A DNA stretch of 64,000 nt from CAVSJJ01 sp963771015 (GCA_963771015.1 CAVYRN010000009.1:372001-436000); one strand, 5' to 3'. Numbered from the stretch's first letter, positions 23,673 to 37,840 are shown. Program-made: numbers and translations. Notes: generated from the sequence alone by a model not told the origin.

Positions 23673-26000
23673 TCAGGAGCGCGGCATGCTCGTCCCACCG
23701 CCGGGGGCCGGCGACGGGGCGGTGACGACGGCGGGCTCGGGTCGGGTCGGGACGGCCGGCTCCGGCTCGGCGGCGACCGCCGGCCCCGGCTGGGCCGGGC
23801 GGGGCCGGTCGGGGGCGAGGTAGAGCGCCGACAGTGCCGCGACGCGTACGGTGACCGACCACGGCTGGTTGTGGCACGGGGTGTCCTCGGCCATCAGGAC
23901 GTTCTCGGCCTGGCTCGGTGAGCTGTACTCGTCGAAGCCGCTGGTGTCGAGGATGACCCGCCACGCGCCGGGGCGGGGGACGCCGACCCGGACCCATTCC
24001 TTGGCCAACCCGCTGAAGTTGACGACGACGGCGACGACCTGCTCGCCCTGCCGTTGCTCGTCGGCGAACCGCAGGTAGGAGAACAGGTTGCCCTTGTTGT
24101 CGTTGGCGTCGAGCCACTCGAAGCCCGACGGCCTGGTGTCGAGCGCCCACATGGCGTCGTTCTCGCGGTAGATCCGGTTCAGCTCCTTGACGAGGTTGTG
24201 GACGCGGTAGTGCGCCGCGTGGTCGAGCAGCCACCAGTCCAGGGAGCGGCTGTCCGCCCACTCGCTGGACTGGGCGAACTCGCAGCCCATGAAGAGCAGC
24301 TGCTTGCCGGGGTGGCTCCAGAGGTAGGCGAGGTAGGTGCGCAGCGTCGCCAGGGCGTCGTAGCGGCTCCCGGGGATCTTGCCGAGCAACGAGCCCTTGC
24401 CGTGGACGACCTCGTCATGGCTGATCGGCAGGAGGTAGTTCTCGCTGTAGGCGTACATGAGCGAGAAGGTCAGCAGGTTGTGGTGGTACTGGCGATGGAT
24501 CGGCTCCTCCTGCAGGTAGCGCAGGGAGTCGTTCATCCACCCCATGTTCCACTTGAGGCCGAAGCCCAGTCCGCCGGACGCCGTGTCCTTCGTGACGCCG
24601 GGCCACGACGTCGACTCCTCCGCGATGGTGACGATGCCGGGGACCCGCTTGTATGCCGTCGCGTTGGTCTCCTGGAGGAAGCCGATCGCCTCCAGGTGCT
24701 CCCGCCCGCCGTACTGGTTCGGGATCCACTCGCCGTCCCGGCGGGAGTAGTCGAGGTAGAGCATCGAGGCCACCGCGTCGACCCGCAGGCCGTCGGCGTG
24801 GAACTCCTCGAGCCAGTACAGCGCGTTGGCGACGAGGAAGTTGCGGACCTCGAGGCGGCCGAAGTCGAAGATATGGGTGCCCCAGTCGGGTTGGTCGCCC
24901 CGGCGCGGGTCCGGATGCTCGTACAGGGCCAGGCCGTCGAAGCGGGCCAGCGCCCACGAGTCGCGGGGGAAGTGTCCGGGTACCCAGTCGAGGATGACGC
25001 CGATGTCGTTCTGGTGGAGGGTGTCGACGAGGAACTTGAAGTCGTCCGGTGTGCCGAACCGTGCGGTCGGGGCGAAGTAGCCGGTGACCTGGTACCCCCA
25101 GGACGGGCCGTACGGGTGCTCCATGACCGGGAGGAGCTCCACGTGGGTGAAGCCCAGGTCCTTGACGTAGTTGACCAGGTGCTCGGCGAGGTCGCGGTAG
25201 CTCAGGCCCTCACGCCAGGAGCCGAGGTGGACCTCGTAGGTGCTCATCGGACCGGTGTGCGGGTTGCTCCGGGCGCGGCGCTCCATCCACGCGCCGTCGT
25301 TCCACGTGTGGGTCGAGTCGTCGACGATCGAGCCGGTGTTCGGGGGTGTCTCGGTGCGCCGCGCCATGGGGTCGGCCTTGGCGCGGATGACGTCGTCAGC
25401 GCCGCGGATCTCGAACTTGTAGATGTTGCCGGCCCCGACATCGGGAATGAAGAGCTCCCAGACCCCGGAGCTGCCGACCATCCGCATGGGGTGGACCCGG
25501 CCGTCCCATGCGTTGAAGTCACCGATGACCCGGACCGACTTCGCCCGAGGTGCCCACACGGCGAACGACGTCCCGCGCACCGCTCCCATCGGGCCGTCGT
25601 AGTCGCGGACCCGGGCCCCGAGGACGGTCCACAGCTGCTCGTGCCGGCCCTCGCCGACGAGGTGGAGGTCGATGTCCCCCAGGGTGGGTGCGAACCGGTA
25701 GGGGTCGTCCTGCTCGTGCTCGATGCCGTCGGCCCACGTCGCGAGGATGCGGTAGTCCATCGTCCGGGCGGCGCCGCTGCGGACGGCCGTCCACACGCCC
25801 TCGGCCTCGTGCTCGAGGGTGAGCTCGATACCGTCCTCGAACCGGACCCGGACCGAGGTGGCCAGCGGCTTGAGGACCCGGATCCGCAGGCCACCGCCCT
25901 CGAGATGCTGACCGAGGAGGTCGTGGGGCTGCTGGTGACGCCCCTGGACGAGGGCGGTGATGGCTCCGCTGACCTCAGGGCTGGGCTGGATGGGAGTCAC
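23673..26000 (-). CDS. glgB: 1,4-alpha-glucan branching enzyme (GH13)
   Basis: The 775-residue protein has two N-terminal beta domains (a CBM48 starting near GAVRGTSFAVWAP), the GH13 barrel and a C-terminal beta domain. Catalytic residues are visible: Asp in DGLRVDAVASMLYLDY, Glu in IVTIAEESTSWPG and Asp in PISHDEVVHGKG. The C-terminus has a 45-residue Pro/Ala/Glu-rich tail (PAQPGPAVAAEPEPAVP) not needed for activity. It forms alpha-1,6 branches on linear glucan made by GlgE. The GTG start overlaps the stop of the maltokinase gene as GTGA; longer in-frame starts lie inside that gene and are unlikely. Last gene of the glgE-treS-pep2-glgB operon. Confidence 0.95.
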   Translation of the reverse strand: MTPIQPSPEVSGAITALVQGRHQQPHDLLGQHLEGGGLRIRVLKPLATSVRVRFEDGIELTLEHEAEGVWTAVRSGAARTMDYRILATWADGIEHEQDDPYRFAPTLGDIDLHLVGEGRHEQLWTVLGARVRDYDGPMGAVRGTSFAVWAPRAKSVRVIGDFNAWDGRVHPMRMVGSSGVWELFIPDVGAGNIYKFEIRGADDVIRAKADPMARRTETPPNTGSIVDDSTHTWNDGAWMERRARSNPHTGPMSTYEVHLGSWREGLSYRDLAEHLVNYVKDLGFTHVELLPVMEHPYGPSWGYQVTGYFAPTARFGTPDDFKFLVDTLHQNDIGVILDWVPGHFPRDSWALARFDGLALYEHPDPRRGDQPDWGTHIFDFGRLEVRNFLVANALYWLEEFHADGLRVDAVASMLYLDYSRRDGEWIPNQYGGREHLEAIGFLQETNATAYKRVPGIVTIAEESTSWPGVTKDTASGGLGFGLKWNMGWMNDSLRYLQEEPIHRQYHHNLLTFSLMYAYSENYLLPISHDEVVHGKGSLLGKIPGSRYDALATLRTYLAYLWSHPGKQLLFMGCEFAQSSEWADSRSLDWWLLDHAAHYRVHNLVKELNRIYRENDAMWALDTRPSGFEWLDANDNKGNLFSYLRFADEQRQGEQVVAVVVNFSGLAKEWVRVGVPRPGAWRVILDTSGFDEYSSPSQAENVLMAEDTPCHNQPWSVTVRVAALSALYLAPDRPRPAQPGPAVAAEPEPAVPTRPEPAVVTAPSPAPGGGTSMPRS

Positions 26001-27476
26001 GGTCGGTCCTCCTGGTTCGGACTGGCGGATGCCGGGATGACGAACCGAGCCGTAAGCCGGTCCACGGCGTGGAGGGGGATGGTGAGCCACGACGGCCGGT
26101 TACGGGCCTCGTAGACCACCTCGTAGAGGGCCTTGTCGAGCTCGAAGGCGGCCAGCAGCTCGGGGTGGCTGCGCGGGTCGACCGGGGCGGCGGCGGCGTA
26201 CCCCTCGATGAAGGCGTCCTGCGCGGCATGCACCCACTCGCGGGCCGAGCCGTCGTGCTCGTGCTCCCAGGTGCCACCGATGTAGTCGAAGCTCCTGAGC
26301 ATCCCGGCGACGTCCCGGGCACACTGGTCGGGCTGGGACCGCTCGGTGAGCGGGCGCAGCGGCTCGCCCTCGAAGTCGAGGAGGACCCAGCCCCGCTCGG
26401 CCGAGTGGAGCACCTGGCCGAGGTGGTAGTCGCCGTGGATCCGCTGCAGCGGCGGCCAGAGGACCTCACCCGCGGCGGCGATGACCTCCTCGATGGCGTC
26501 CGCATGCTCGGCGAGGGTGCCCGCCTCGGCCTGGGCGACCGAGGCTCGGACCCGCATGCCCGCGAGGATGGCCTCCCGTCGGGCGGGGGTCGTGGGCTCG
26601 GTCCCGAGGGCTGTGCCGAGCAGGGCGTGGACCTCGGCCGTGGCCTCACCGAGCGCCCGGGCCCGCTCGGTGAAGTCCTCGCCGTCCTCGACGGCGCGCA
26701 GCGCGACCCGCCACGCGTCCTCGACGCCGGGGAGGAACTCCTGCGCGAAGGCGAGGTGCCCGCGTGCCGCCCCCCCGCCGTCCGGCGCTCGCCACTGGCC
26801 GGTCACCGCCCCGACGACGCGGGGGACGCGGTGGCATCCCGCTTCGACGAGGGCGCTCTGGAGGACGACGTCCGGGTTCTCGCCCGGCTGGAGCATCCGG
26901 AACACCTTGACGATGAGAGGCACGGTGTGGGGCGGGCCCTCGGCGTCCGGGTCGGGGGAGCCGACCTCCTCGCAGTCGAGGATGACGGAGGTGTTGGACT
27001 GCTCCCCGGACAGCACCCGGGAGCCCTGGACCCGCAACGCCGTGGCCCAGCTCGGGTCGGGGTGTCCGGCGACCTTGTCCTCGGCGGTGTCGGAATGGAC
27101 GCCGGACTGCGGGACGGCCCGGCCCTGGACGAGCTCGAAGAGCTGGGCGGCATAGACGGGGTCGTGGGGGGCGTCGTAGACCCAGCGCATGCCGAGGACC
27201 GAGTGTTCCATCGTTCCGACGAGCGCGTGGTCGGCGCTCCCGAGCGGCTCTCCCCGGTAGGTCAGCGGTACCTGGTAGACGACGGGGCTCTCGCCCGCGT
27301 CGTCACTGACGATGAGGGTGTCGATCCCCACCTCGCCCGCCGGGTCGTCGAGACGCCAGTTGGCCAGCAGTCGCAGCCGCGGCTGCCGGCCCTTGGCGGC
27401 ATACCACCGCTGCCCACCCATCCACTGCTCCAGGAGCTCGAGCTTGGTCGGCGTGAGGGTGGCGTCCTCGTGGATC

Positions 27477-27484
<8 letters not shown>
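25997..27484 (-). CDS. pep2: Maltokinase
   Basis: The 495-residue kinase phosphorylates maltose with ATP to alpha-maltose-1-phosphate, the donor for GlgE. The N-terminal cap (ELLEQWMGGQRWYAAKGRQP) is diagnostic for actinobacterial Pep2/Mak. The aminoglycoside-phosphotransferase-like catalytic part has IHGDYHLGQVLHS (catalytic loop) and LLDFEGEP (metal-binding Asp). The ATG I chose overlaps the treS stop by eight bases; a GTG three codons earlier is possible. The stop overlaps glgB by four bases. It is a separate protein here and not fused to TreS as in some actinobacteria. Confidence 0.95.
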
Positions 27485-29210
<1,726 letters not shown>

Positions 29211-29211
29211 C

Positions 29212-31551
<2,340 letters not shown>

Positions 31552-31735
31552 AGGCTCGACGTTACCCAACCGCGGCCCACCTCATGAGCGCGGACGCGGA
31601 CTCGCGTGCCGATCCTTCGTCGGCCTGCGCTGAGGCCGAGCGGGCCAGCGGGGCGTCTGGGGCGGGTGGGGGCGCGTTCTGCACGGCCCGTGGACGAGGC
31701 GGTCGTGCGTAAGCGCTTGCCCTAGGATGCCGCCC
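31552..31735. promoter_or_regulatory. Divergent promoter region of glgE and glgP
   Basis: The 184-base gap holds two leaderless-type -10 elements: TAACGT for glgE on the minus strand (31559-31564) and TAGGAT for glgP on the plus strand (31723-31728). They place glucan synthesis and phosphorolysis back to back under one control region. I see no clear operator. The stretch around 31570-31700 is unremarkable GC-rich DNA. Confidence 0.55.
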
Positions 31736-34321
31736 GTGAAGGCCATCCGTCGCTTTAGCGTCCGCCCCGTCCTGCCCGAGCGCATTGCGGCCCTCGGCGA
31801 GCTCGCCACCAACCTCCGCTGGAGCTGGCACCCGCCGATCGGCGACCTCTTCGAGAGCATCGATCCCGAGCGGTGGCGCCAGGTGCGCCGCGACCCCGTC
31901 GCCATGTTGTCGGCCACGTCGACCGCCGAGCTGGCACGGTTGGCGCAGGACGAGGGCTTCGCGGCGCGGGTCGACCGGGCCAAGGAGGCGCTCGACCGCT
32001 ACGTCAACGAGGACCGCTGGTACCAGGGGTGGGCCCGAGCCGAGGACGGCGCCGGGGCGCCGTCCTCCATCGCCTACTTCAGCCCCGAGTTCGGCATCAC
32101 GGCCGCGCTTCCGCAGTACTCGGGCGGCCTCGGCATTCTCGCGGGCGACCACCTCAAGTCGGCCTCCGACCTCGGCGTGCCGATCGTCGGCGTGGGTCTG
32201 TTCTACAAGACCGGCTACTTCAAGCAGAGCCTCAACCGCGAGGGGTGGCAACAGGAGACCTACCCCGTCCTCGACCCGGACGGGCTCCCGCTCGCGCTGC
32301 TGCGCGAGGAGGACGGCGAGCCGTGCGTCATCACGCTGCCGTTGCCGGGTGGCCGTGACCTGCGAGCCCACGTGTGGAAGGCCCAGATCGGCCGCGTCCC
32401 GCTCCTGCTCCTGGACTCCGACGTCCCCGGCAACGACGACGCCGCCCGAGTGGTCACCGAACGTCTCTACGGTGGCGGCGGCGAGCAGCGCCTCCAGCAG
32501 GAGCTGCTGCTCGGGATCGGCGGGGTGCGGGCGCTGCGGCTGTGGTCGCGGCTGACCGGCGCTCCGGCGCCGGACGTCTACCACACGAACGAGGGCCACG
32601 CCGGCTTCCTCGGTGTGGAGCGCATCCACGAGCTCGCCACCGGCGAGGGGCTGACCTTCGACGAGGCGCTCGCCGCCGTCCGGGCCGCCACGGTCTTCAC
32701 GACGCACACCCCCGTCCCCGCCGGGATCGACCGGTTCGACGCCTCGATCATCGAGCGGTACTTCGGCGGCGCCCAGTCGCTCGAGGGTGTTCCGGTCGAC
32801 CGGCTGCTGGCCCTCGGCGCCGAGACGTACCAGGGTGGCTCGGCCGGGGTGTTCAACATGGCCGTCATGGGCCTGCGGCTGGCCCAGCGCGCCAACGGTG
32901 TCTCCAAGCTGCACGGGGTCGTCAGCCGGGAGATGTTCGACGGGCTGTGGCCGGGTTTCGACCCGCTCGAGGTGCCCATCACGTCGATCACCAACGGTGT
33001 CCATGGTCCGACGTGGGTCGACCGTCGGGTGTTCGAGCTGGCCCGGACCCACGCCGACGTCCACCAGCTCGACACCCAGGAGGCCTGGGAGTCGTTCAAC
33101 CGGGTACCGCGCGCTGAGGTCTGGAAGACCAAGCACGAGCTGCGGGTCCAGCTCGTGGAGGAGGCCCGGCGGCGGATGCGCCAGTCCTGGCTGGAGCGTG
33201 GCGCCTCGGCGGCCGAGCTGGGCTGGACCGACGAGATCCTCGACCCGGACGTCCTCACCATCGGCTTCGCCCGGCGGGTGCCGACGTACAAGCGGCTCAC
33301 CCTCATGCTGCGGGACCCGGTCCGGCTCAAGAAGCTCCTGCTGGACCCCAAGCGCCCCATCCAGATCGTCATCGCCGGCAAGTCCCACCCCGCGGACGAC
33401 ACCGGCAAGCAGCTCGTCCAGCAGATGATCCAGTTCGCCGACGACCCCGAGATCCGGCACCGGATCGCCTTCCTGCCCAACTACGACATCGCCATGGCCC
33501 TCCATCTGTACCCGGGCTGCGACGTCTGGCTCAACAACCCGCTCCGCCCCTTCGAGGCGTGTGGGACGTCGGGCATGAAGGCGGCCCTCAACGGTGCCCT
33601 CAACCTCTCCATCCTCGATGGCTGGTGGGACGAGTGGTACGACGGCAACAACGGCTGGGCGATCCCGACGGCCGATGGTGTCGAGGATCCCGAGCGCCGC
33701 GACGACCTCGAGGCATCGGCGCTCTACGACCTCATCGAGAACCAGGTCCGGACGAAGTTCTACGACCTCGACGACGAGGGACTGCCGCAGAACTGGCTGT
33801 CGATGGTCCTGCACACCGTCACCACGCTCGGCCCGAAGGTCCGCGCCGCTCGCATGGTGCGGGACTACACCGAGCGGCTCTATGTCCCCGCCGCGCGGGC
33901 CGGGTGGTCGGTGGCAGCGGCGGGCTTCGCCGGCGCCAAGGACCTCGCGGCATACACGACGAAGGTCACGGAGGCGTGGCCGAGCGTCCATGTGGACCAT
34001 GTCGAGTCCTCGGGCGTCGGCGACTCCCCGCAGATCGGGGAGACCCTGCATGTCACGGCCTACGTCTCGCTCGGGGCCCTCGACCCGGCCGATGTCGAGG
34101 TCCAGCTCGTCCACGGCAAGACCAACCACCACGGCGACGAGCTTCATGACGTCGCGTCGCAGCCCCTCGAGCTCACCGAGTCCTACGAACACGGTCGCCA
34201 CCAGTTCTACGGATCGCACGAGCTGCAGACGTCGGGGGCCTTCGGCTACACGGTCCGGGTCCTGCCCAGGCACGGGCTCCTCGCCGCGCCGAGCGAGCTC
34301 GGGTTGGTCGCGAACGCCTGA
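31736..34321 (+). CDS. glgP: Glycogen (alpha-glucan) phosphorylase
   Basis: The 861-residue GT35 enzyme releases glucose-1-phosphate from alpha-1,4-glucan ends. It starts with KAIRRFSVRPVLPERIAALG, typical of the actinobacterial/archaeal-type phosphorylase, and has YFSPEFGITAALPQYSGGLGILAGDHLKS near residue 110. The PLP-binding Lys is in SGMKAALNGALNLSILDG. The GTG start follows TAGGAT by seven bases (leaderless); an ATG three codons earlier overlaps the -10. Divergent from the glgE operon and convergent with glgX, with only 18 bases between the stops. Confidence 0.95.
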   Translation: MKAIRRFSVRPVLPERIAALGELATNLRWSWHPPIGDLFESIDPERWRQVRRDPVAMLSATSTAELARLAQDEGFAARVDRAKEALDRYVNEDRWYQGWARAEDGAGAPSSIAYFSPEFGITAALPQYSGGLGILAGDHLKSASDLGVPIVGVGLFYKTGYFKQSLNREGWQQETYPVLDPDGLPLALLREEDGEPCVITLPLPGGRDLRAHVWKAQIGRVPLLLLDSDVPGNDDAARVVTERLYGGGGEQRLQQELLLGIGGVRALRLWSRLTGAPAPDVYHTNEGHAGFLGVERIHELATGEGLTFDEALAAVRAATVFTTHTPVPAGIDRFDASIIERYFGGAQSLEGVPVDRLLALGAETYQGGSAGVFNMAVMGLRLAQRANGVSKLHGVVSREMFDGLWPGFDPLEVPITSITNGVHGPTWVDRRVFELARTHADVHQLDTQEAWESFNRVPRAEVWKTKHELRVQLVEEARRRMRQSWLERGASAAELGWTDEILDPDVLTIGFARRVPTYKRLTLMLRDPVRLKKLLLDPKRPIQIVIAGKSHPADDTGKQLVQQMIQFADDPEIRHRIAFLPNYDIAMALHLYPGCDVWLNNPLRPFEACGTSGMKAALNGALNLSILDGWWDEWYDGNNGWAIPTADGVEDPERRDDLEASALYDLIENQVRTKFYDLDDEGLPQNWLSMVLHTVTTLGPKVRAARMVRDYTERLYVPAARAGWSVAAAGFAGAKDLAAYTTKVTEAWPSVHVDHVESSGVGDSPQIGETLHVTAYVSLGALDPADVEVQLVHGKTNHHGDELHDVASQPLELTESYEHGRHQFYGSHELQTSGAFGYTVRVLPRHGLLAAPSELGLVANA

Positions 34322-34339
34322 GACGGGTGCCGGCGGAGC

Positions 34340-36505
34340 TCAGGGAGCGTCGTCGGCGGCATACACCCGCAGGCTCGGGCCCAGCAGGGTGACGGTCATC
34401 GGTGCCATGGCCGGACCCGGTTCCCTGGGACGCTCCCACACGCTGTCCCAGAGCAGCTGGTATGCCGCCACCGGTGGCACGTCGGGCAGGCGGACCTCGA
34501 CCTCGCCGAGCCCACCGTGCAGGACGAGCAGCGCCGAGCGCTCGCCCAACCAGCTGCCGGCGATGAGCATCTGGAGCGTCATCGTGCCGGGATCGGTCCA
34601 CCGGCCGTCCATGGCGAGTCCGTCGCCCCCGAACCAGGCCAGGTCGACCGAGCCGTCGTCGTCGACCTCGCGCCCGACGGTCCAGCTCCGCTGTCGCAGG
34701 ACGGGCAGCTCGCGACGGATCTGGGTGAGCCGGGCGACCGTGGCCCGCAGGTCCTGCTGCCACGGCTCGAGGTCCCAGTCGAACCAGGTGAGCTTGTTGT
34801 CCTGGCAGTAGGGGTTGTTGTTGCCGTTCTGGCTGCGGCCGAACTCGTCGCCGGCGTTGAGCATGGGGACACCCGTGGACAGCAGCAGCGTGCCGAGCAG
34901 GTTGCGCATCGTCTGGCGGCGGGCCGCAAGGATCTGCGGGTCGTTCGTCACGCCCTCGACGCCGTGGTTCCAGGACCGGTTGCCGTCCGACCCGTCGCCG
35001 TTGCCCTCGCGGTTCGCCTCGTTGTGCTTGACGTCGTAGGCGACGAGGTCGGCGAGGGTGAAGCCGTCGTGGGCCGTGATGAAGTTGACCGAGGCCACCG
35101 GGCCCCGGTCGCGCCGGCCGAACAGGTCCCGGGACCCCGCCAGCCGTGTCGCGATCTCGTGGACACCGTGGGTGCCGGTGCGGTCGACCTGGGCGCGGCG
35201 GTCCTGGACCCAGAAGATGCGCAGCGCGTCCCGGAACCGGTCGTTCCACTCGCTGAACGGCGGGGGGAACTGGCCGGTGCGCCAGCCGTGCATCCCGACA
35301 TCCCACGGCTCGGCGATGAGCTTGACCTGGGAGAGCATCGGGTCGGTGCGCAGCGCGACGAGGAAGGGGTGGTCGGGGTCGTAGTCGTCCCCCCGCCCAC
35401 GGCTGAGGGCGACGGCGAGGTCGAAGCGGAAGCCGTCGATGTGGTACTCGCTCACCCAGTGGCGCAGCGAGTCCATCGCCATCCGGGTGACGACGGGGTG
35501 GCGCAGGTCGAGGGTGTTGCCGCAGCCGGTGACGTCGATGTCCCTCCCGCGCTCGTCGAGGCGGTAGTAGGCCCGGCTGTCCAGGCCGCGGAACGACATC
35601 GTCGGACCGGTCTGGTCGCCCTCCGCCGTGTGGTTGAGCACGACGTCGAGGATGACCTCGATCCCCGCCGCGTGGAGCAGCTTGACCATCCCCTTGACCT
35701 CATCCACCGCCCCCTGAGGGTCGCCGGCGGCCGCGTAGCCGAGGTGGGGGGCGAAGAAGCCGATCGTGTTGTAGCCCCAGTGGTTCGTCAGCCCGCGCCG
35801 CGCGACGGCGGGTTCGGAGACGAAGGCCTGCATCGGGAGCAGCTCGACGGCGGTGACGCCGAGCGAGGTGAGGTAGGCGATCGACGCGGGGTGGGCCAGA
35901 CCGGCATACGTCCCGCGCAGCCGCTTGGGGATGTCGGGATGGCGCTGGGTCAGGTTCTTGACGTGGGCCTCGTAGAGGACGGTCTCGGCGCGACTGCGCA
36001 TGGGCCGGGCGTCGTCGCCCCAGTCGAACCGGTCGTCGACGACGACGCTGCGTGGCACCCGCGCGGCGCTGTCCCGCCGGGAGATCATCTCGCCGTCGCC
36101 GGTGAGGTCGGCGTGGACGATGTGGCCGAACAGCTCCGGCCCCCAGCGCACCTCCCCCTCCAGGGCGCGGGCGTACGGGTCGAGAAGGAGCTTGGCCGGG
36201 TTGTGCCGTAGGCCTGCATCGGAGTTCCAGGCGCCGTCGACGCGGAAGCCGTAGCGCTGCCCGACCCCCATGCCGGGGACGAACCCGAACCACCACCCGT
36301 GGGCCCGCCCGGTGAGCGGGACCCTGCGCTCCGTCGAGCCGTCGACGTCGCCCGGCTCGAAGAGGCACAGGGTGACCTCGTCGGCGTGCCCGGCATACAC
36401 GGAAACCTCAGCCCCCCCGTCGAGGACGGTGACGCCGGGAGCCGGGGGCAGGTCGCGCTGGAACGCATCCGGGTGCGACCTGCGGCGCCGCGAGGGGGTG
36501 AGCAT
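34340..36505 (-). CDS. glgX: Glycogen debranching enzyme GlgX
   Basis: The 721-residue GH13_11 enzyme hydrolyses alpha-1,6 branches, mainly in phosphorylase-limited dextrins. An N-terminal CBM48-like domain (SVYAGHADEVTLCLFEPGD) leads to VVDDRFDWGDDARP, then VLYEAHVKNLTQRHPDIP, both typical for GlgX/TreX. Catalytic residues are in DGFRFDLAVALS (Asp), LIAEPWDVG (Glu) and TAHDGFTLADLV (Asp). QNGNNNPYCQDNKLTWFDWD is also diagnostic. TACGCT seven bases before the ATG indicates a leaderless transcript. Works with the convergent GlgP in glycogen breakdown. Confidence 0.95.
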   Translation of the reverse strand: MLTPSRRRRSHPDAFQRDLPPAPGVTVLDGGAEVSVYAGHADEVTLCLFEPGDVDGSTERRVPLTGRAHGWWFGFVPGMGVGQRYGFRVDGAWNSDAGLRHNPAKLLLDPYARALEGEVRWGPELFGHIVHADLTGDGEMISRRDSAARVPRSVVVDDRFDWGDDARPMRSRAETVLYEAHVKNLTQRHPDIPKRLRGTYAGLAHPASIAYLTSLGVTAVELLPMQAFVSEPAVARRGLTNHWGYNTIGFFAPHLGYAAAGDPQGAVDEVKGMVKLLHAAGIEVILDVVLNHTAEGDQTGPTMSFRGLDSRAYYRLDERGRDIDVTGCGNTLDLRHPVVTRMAMDSLRHWVSEYHIDGFRFDLAVALSRGRGDDYDPDHPFLVALRTDPMLSQVKLIAEPWDVGMHGWRTGQFPPPFSEWNDRFRDALRIFWVQDRRAQVDRTGTHGVHEIATRLAGSRDLFGRRDRGPVASVNFITAHDGFTLADLVAYDVKHNEANREGNGDGSDGNRSWNHGVEGVTNDPQILAARRQTMRNLLGTLLLSTGVPMLNAGDEFGRSQNGNNNPYCQDNKLTWFDWDLEPWQQDLRATVARLTQIRRELPVLRQRSWTVGREVDDDGSVDLAWFGGDGLAMDGRWTDPGTMTLQMLIAGSWLGERSALLVLHGGLGEVEVRLPDVPPVAAYQLLWDSVWERPREPGPAMAPMTVTLLGPSLRVYAADDAP

Positions 36506-36539
36506 GGAGCCCAGCGTATTGAGTCGTTACGGTGAAGCC
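36506..36539. promoter_or_regulatory. 34-bp divergent promoter pair between glgX and the YbjN gene
   Basis: Two back-to-back -10 elements are seen: TACGCT for glgX (36513-36518, minus strand) and TACGGT for the YbjN gene (36528-36533, plus strand), at seven and six bases from their start codons. Any -35 of each promoter must lie inside the coding part of the other gene. Simultaneous transcription of both is likely to be restricted (inference). Confidence 0.6.
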
Positions 36540-37013
36540 ATGACCGATCCCACCTCGTTGCCGAACTTCCCGCCGCCGTCGGACGAGCATCCCCTGCGCG
36601 GGAGGGTCCTCGATGTCCTCATCGACATGGGCCTCAACCCCGACATCGACCCCGACGGCGACGTCGCCTACCAGGCCAACGACCAACAGCTCTTCGTCCG
36701 CTGCGGCGAGGGCGACTTCCAGATCATGCGCATCTTCGGACAGTGGCAGATCGCCGACGCGCTCGTCGTCGACTCCGAGCACCTGCTTCAGACGTGCAAC
36801 CAGGTCAACCTCTCGCTCAACTGCGTCAAGACCGGCATCGTCAACAACACCCTCGTCGTCACCGGCGAGCAGCTCGTCACCGGCGGTGCCGACGTGCATC
36901 AGCTCGTCGAGGTGACGACCCAGATCGTCCTGTCAACCGTCCAGATCTGGCACGAGCGCGCCTTCGGTGGGCCGGCCGACGCGACGAACCCGGAAGGAGC
37001 CGACGGTGAGTGA
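36540..37013 (+). CDS. YbjN domain-containing protein
   Basis: The 157-residue protein has the YbjN/T3SS-chaperone-like alpha-beta pattern: LRGRVLDVLIDMGLNPDIDPDGDVAYQ, then QQLFVRCGEGDFQIMRIFGQW, LLQTCNQVNLSLNCVKTGI and VHQLVEVTTQIVLSTVQIWHE. YbjN proteins are poorly understood; in actinobacteria they are often found beside metabolic genes. The ATG follows TACGGT by six bases. The last eight bases overlap the GTG of the enoyl-CoA hydratase gene, so the two are coupled. Confidence 0.82.
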   Translation: MTDPTSLPNFPPPSDEHPLRGRVLDVLIDMGLNPDIDPDGDVAYQANDQQLFVRCGEGDFQIMRIFGQWQIADALVVDSEHLLQTCNQVNLSLNCVKTGIVNNTLVVTGEQLVTGGADVHQLVEVTTQIVLSTVQIWHERAFGGPADATNPEGADGE

Positions 37014-37785
37014 CCTGGTCCGTATTGAGGTCGAGGGTGGGATCGCGACGATCCGGCTCGACCGTCCGCCGATGAACGCCCTCAACGCCGAGATCCAACA
37101 GGCGCTCATCGCCGCGTGCGCCGAGGTCACCGAGCGCAAGGACGTCGCCGCTGTCGTCGTCTACGGCGGCGAGAAGGTGTTCGCCGCGGGGGCCGACATC
37201 AAGGAGATGGAGCACATGTCCTACACGGACATGGTCGACCATGCGGCGCTCCTGCAGGACTTCACCCGGTCCCTCGCCCGGATCCCCAAGCCCACGGTCG
37301 CCGCCGTCACCGGCTACGCCCTCGGCGGTGGCTGCGAGGTGGCCCTCGCGTGCGACTTCCGGGTGGTGGGGCGGGGCGCGAAGCTGGGACAGCCCGAGAT
37401 TCTCCTCGGGATCATCCCGGGAGCGGGCGGCACCCAGCGGCTCGCCCGGCTGGTCGGGGCGGCCAAGGCGAAGGACCTCGTCTTCACCGGTCGGTTCGTC
37501 GACGCCGAGGAGGCGCTCGCCATCGGGCTCGCCGACGAGGTCGTCGACGACGCTGACGTGTATGCCGCGGCGGTGGCCCGGCTCAAGCCCTTCGTCGGGG
37601 GGCCGGCGTATGCCATCCGAGCCGCCAAGGAGGCCATCGACGCCGGCCTCGAGGTCGACCTCCCCACCGGGCTGGAGATCGAGCGAATGCTGTTCGCCGG
37701 GCTCTTCGCAACCAAGGACCGGGCCATCGGGATGCGGTCCTTCGTCGAGAACGGACCGGGCAAGGCCGCGTTCGAGGGCGGCTGA
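37006..37785 (+). CDS. Enoyl-CoA hydratase/isomerase family protein
   Basis: The 259-residue crotonase-fold protein hydrates 2-enoyl-CoA. Both catalytic glutamates are in place: Glu111 in GGGCEVALACDFRV and Glu131 in LGQPEILLGIIPGAGGTQRL. Oxyanion-hole segments FAAGADIKEM and GYALGGG are intact. The GTG start has GGAAGGA eight bases upstream, inside the end of the ybjN-like gene. It may act in beta-oxidation or in the crotonyl-CoA steps around Ccr. Substrate chain length cannot be told. Confidence 0.93.
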   Translation: MSDLVRIEVEGGIATIRLDRPPMNALNAEIQQALIAACAEVTERKDVAAVVVYGGEKVFAAGADIKEMEHMSYTDMVDHAALLQDFTRSLARIPKPTVAAVTGYALGGGCEVALACDFRVVGRGAKLGQPEILLGIIPGAGGTQRLARLVGAAKAKDLVFTGRFVDAEEALAIGLADEVVDDADVYAAAVARLKPFVGGPAYAIRAAKEAIDAGLEVDLPTGLEIERMLFAGLFATKDRAIGMRSFVENGPGKAAFEGG

Positions 37786-37840
37786 CCACCGCCCAGGGCC
37801 GTCGTCCCCCGACCGGGTGCCCTCGTGACGGCCGGCGTCG

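Noticed and set aside
31562..34273. About 900-codon antisense frame opposite glgP
   Set aside because: The sense frame is a clear phosphorylase. The antisense length is expected at this G+C content when third positions are G or C.
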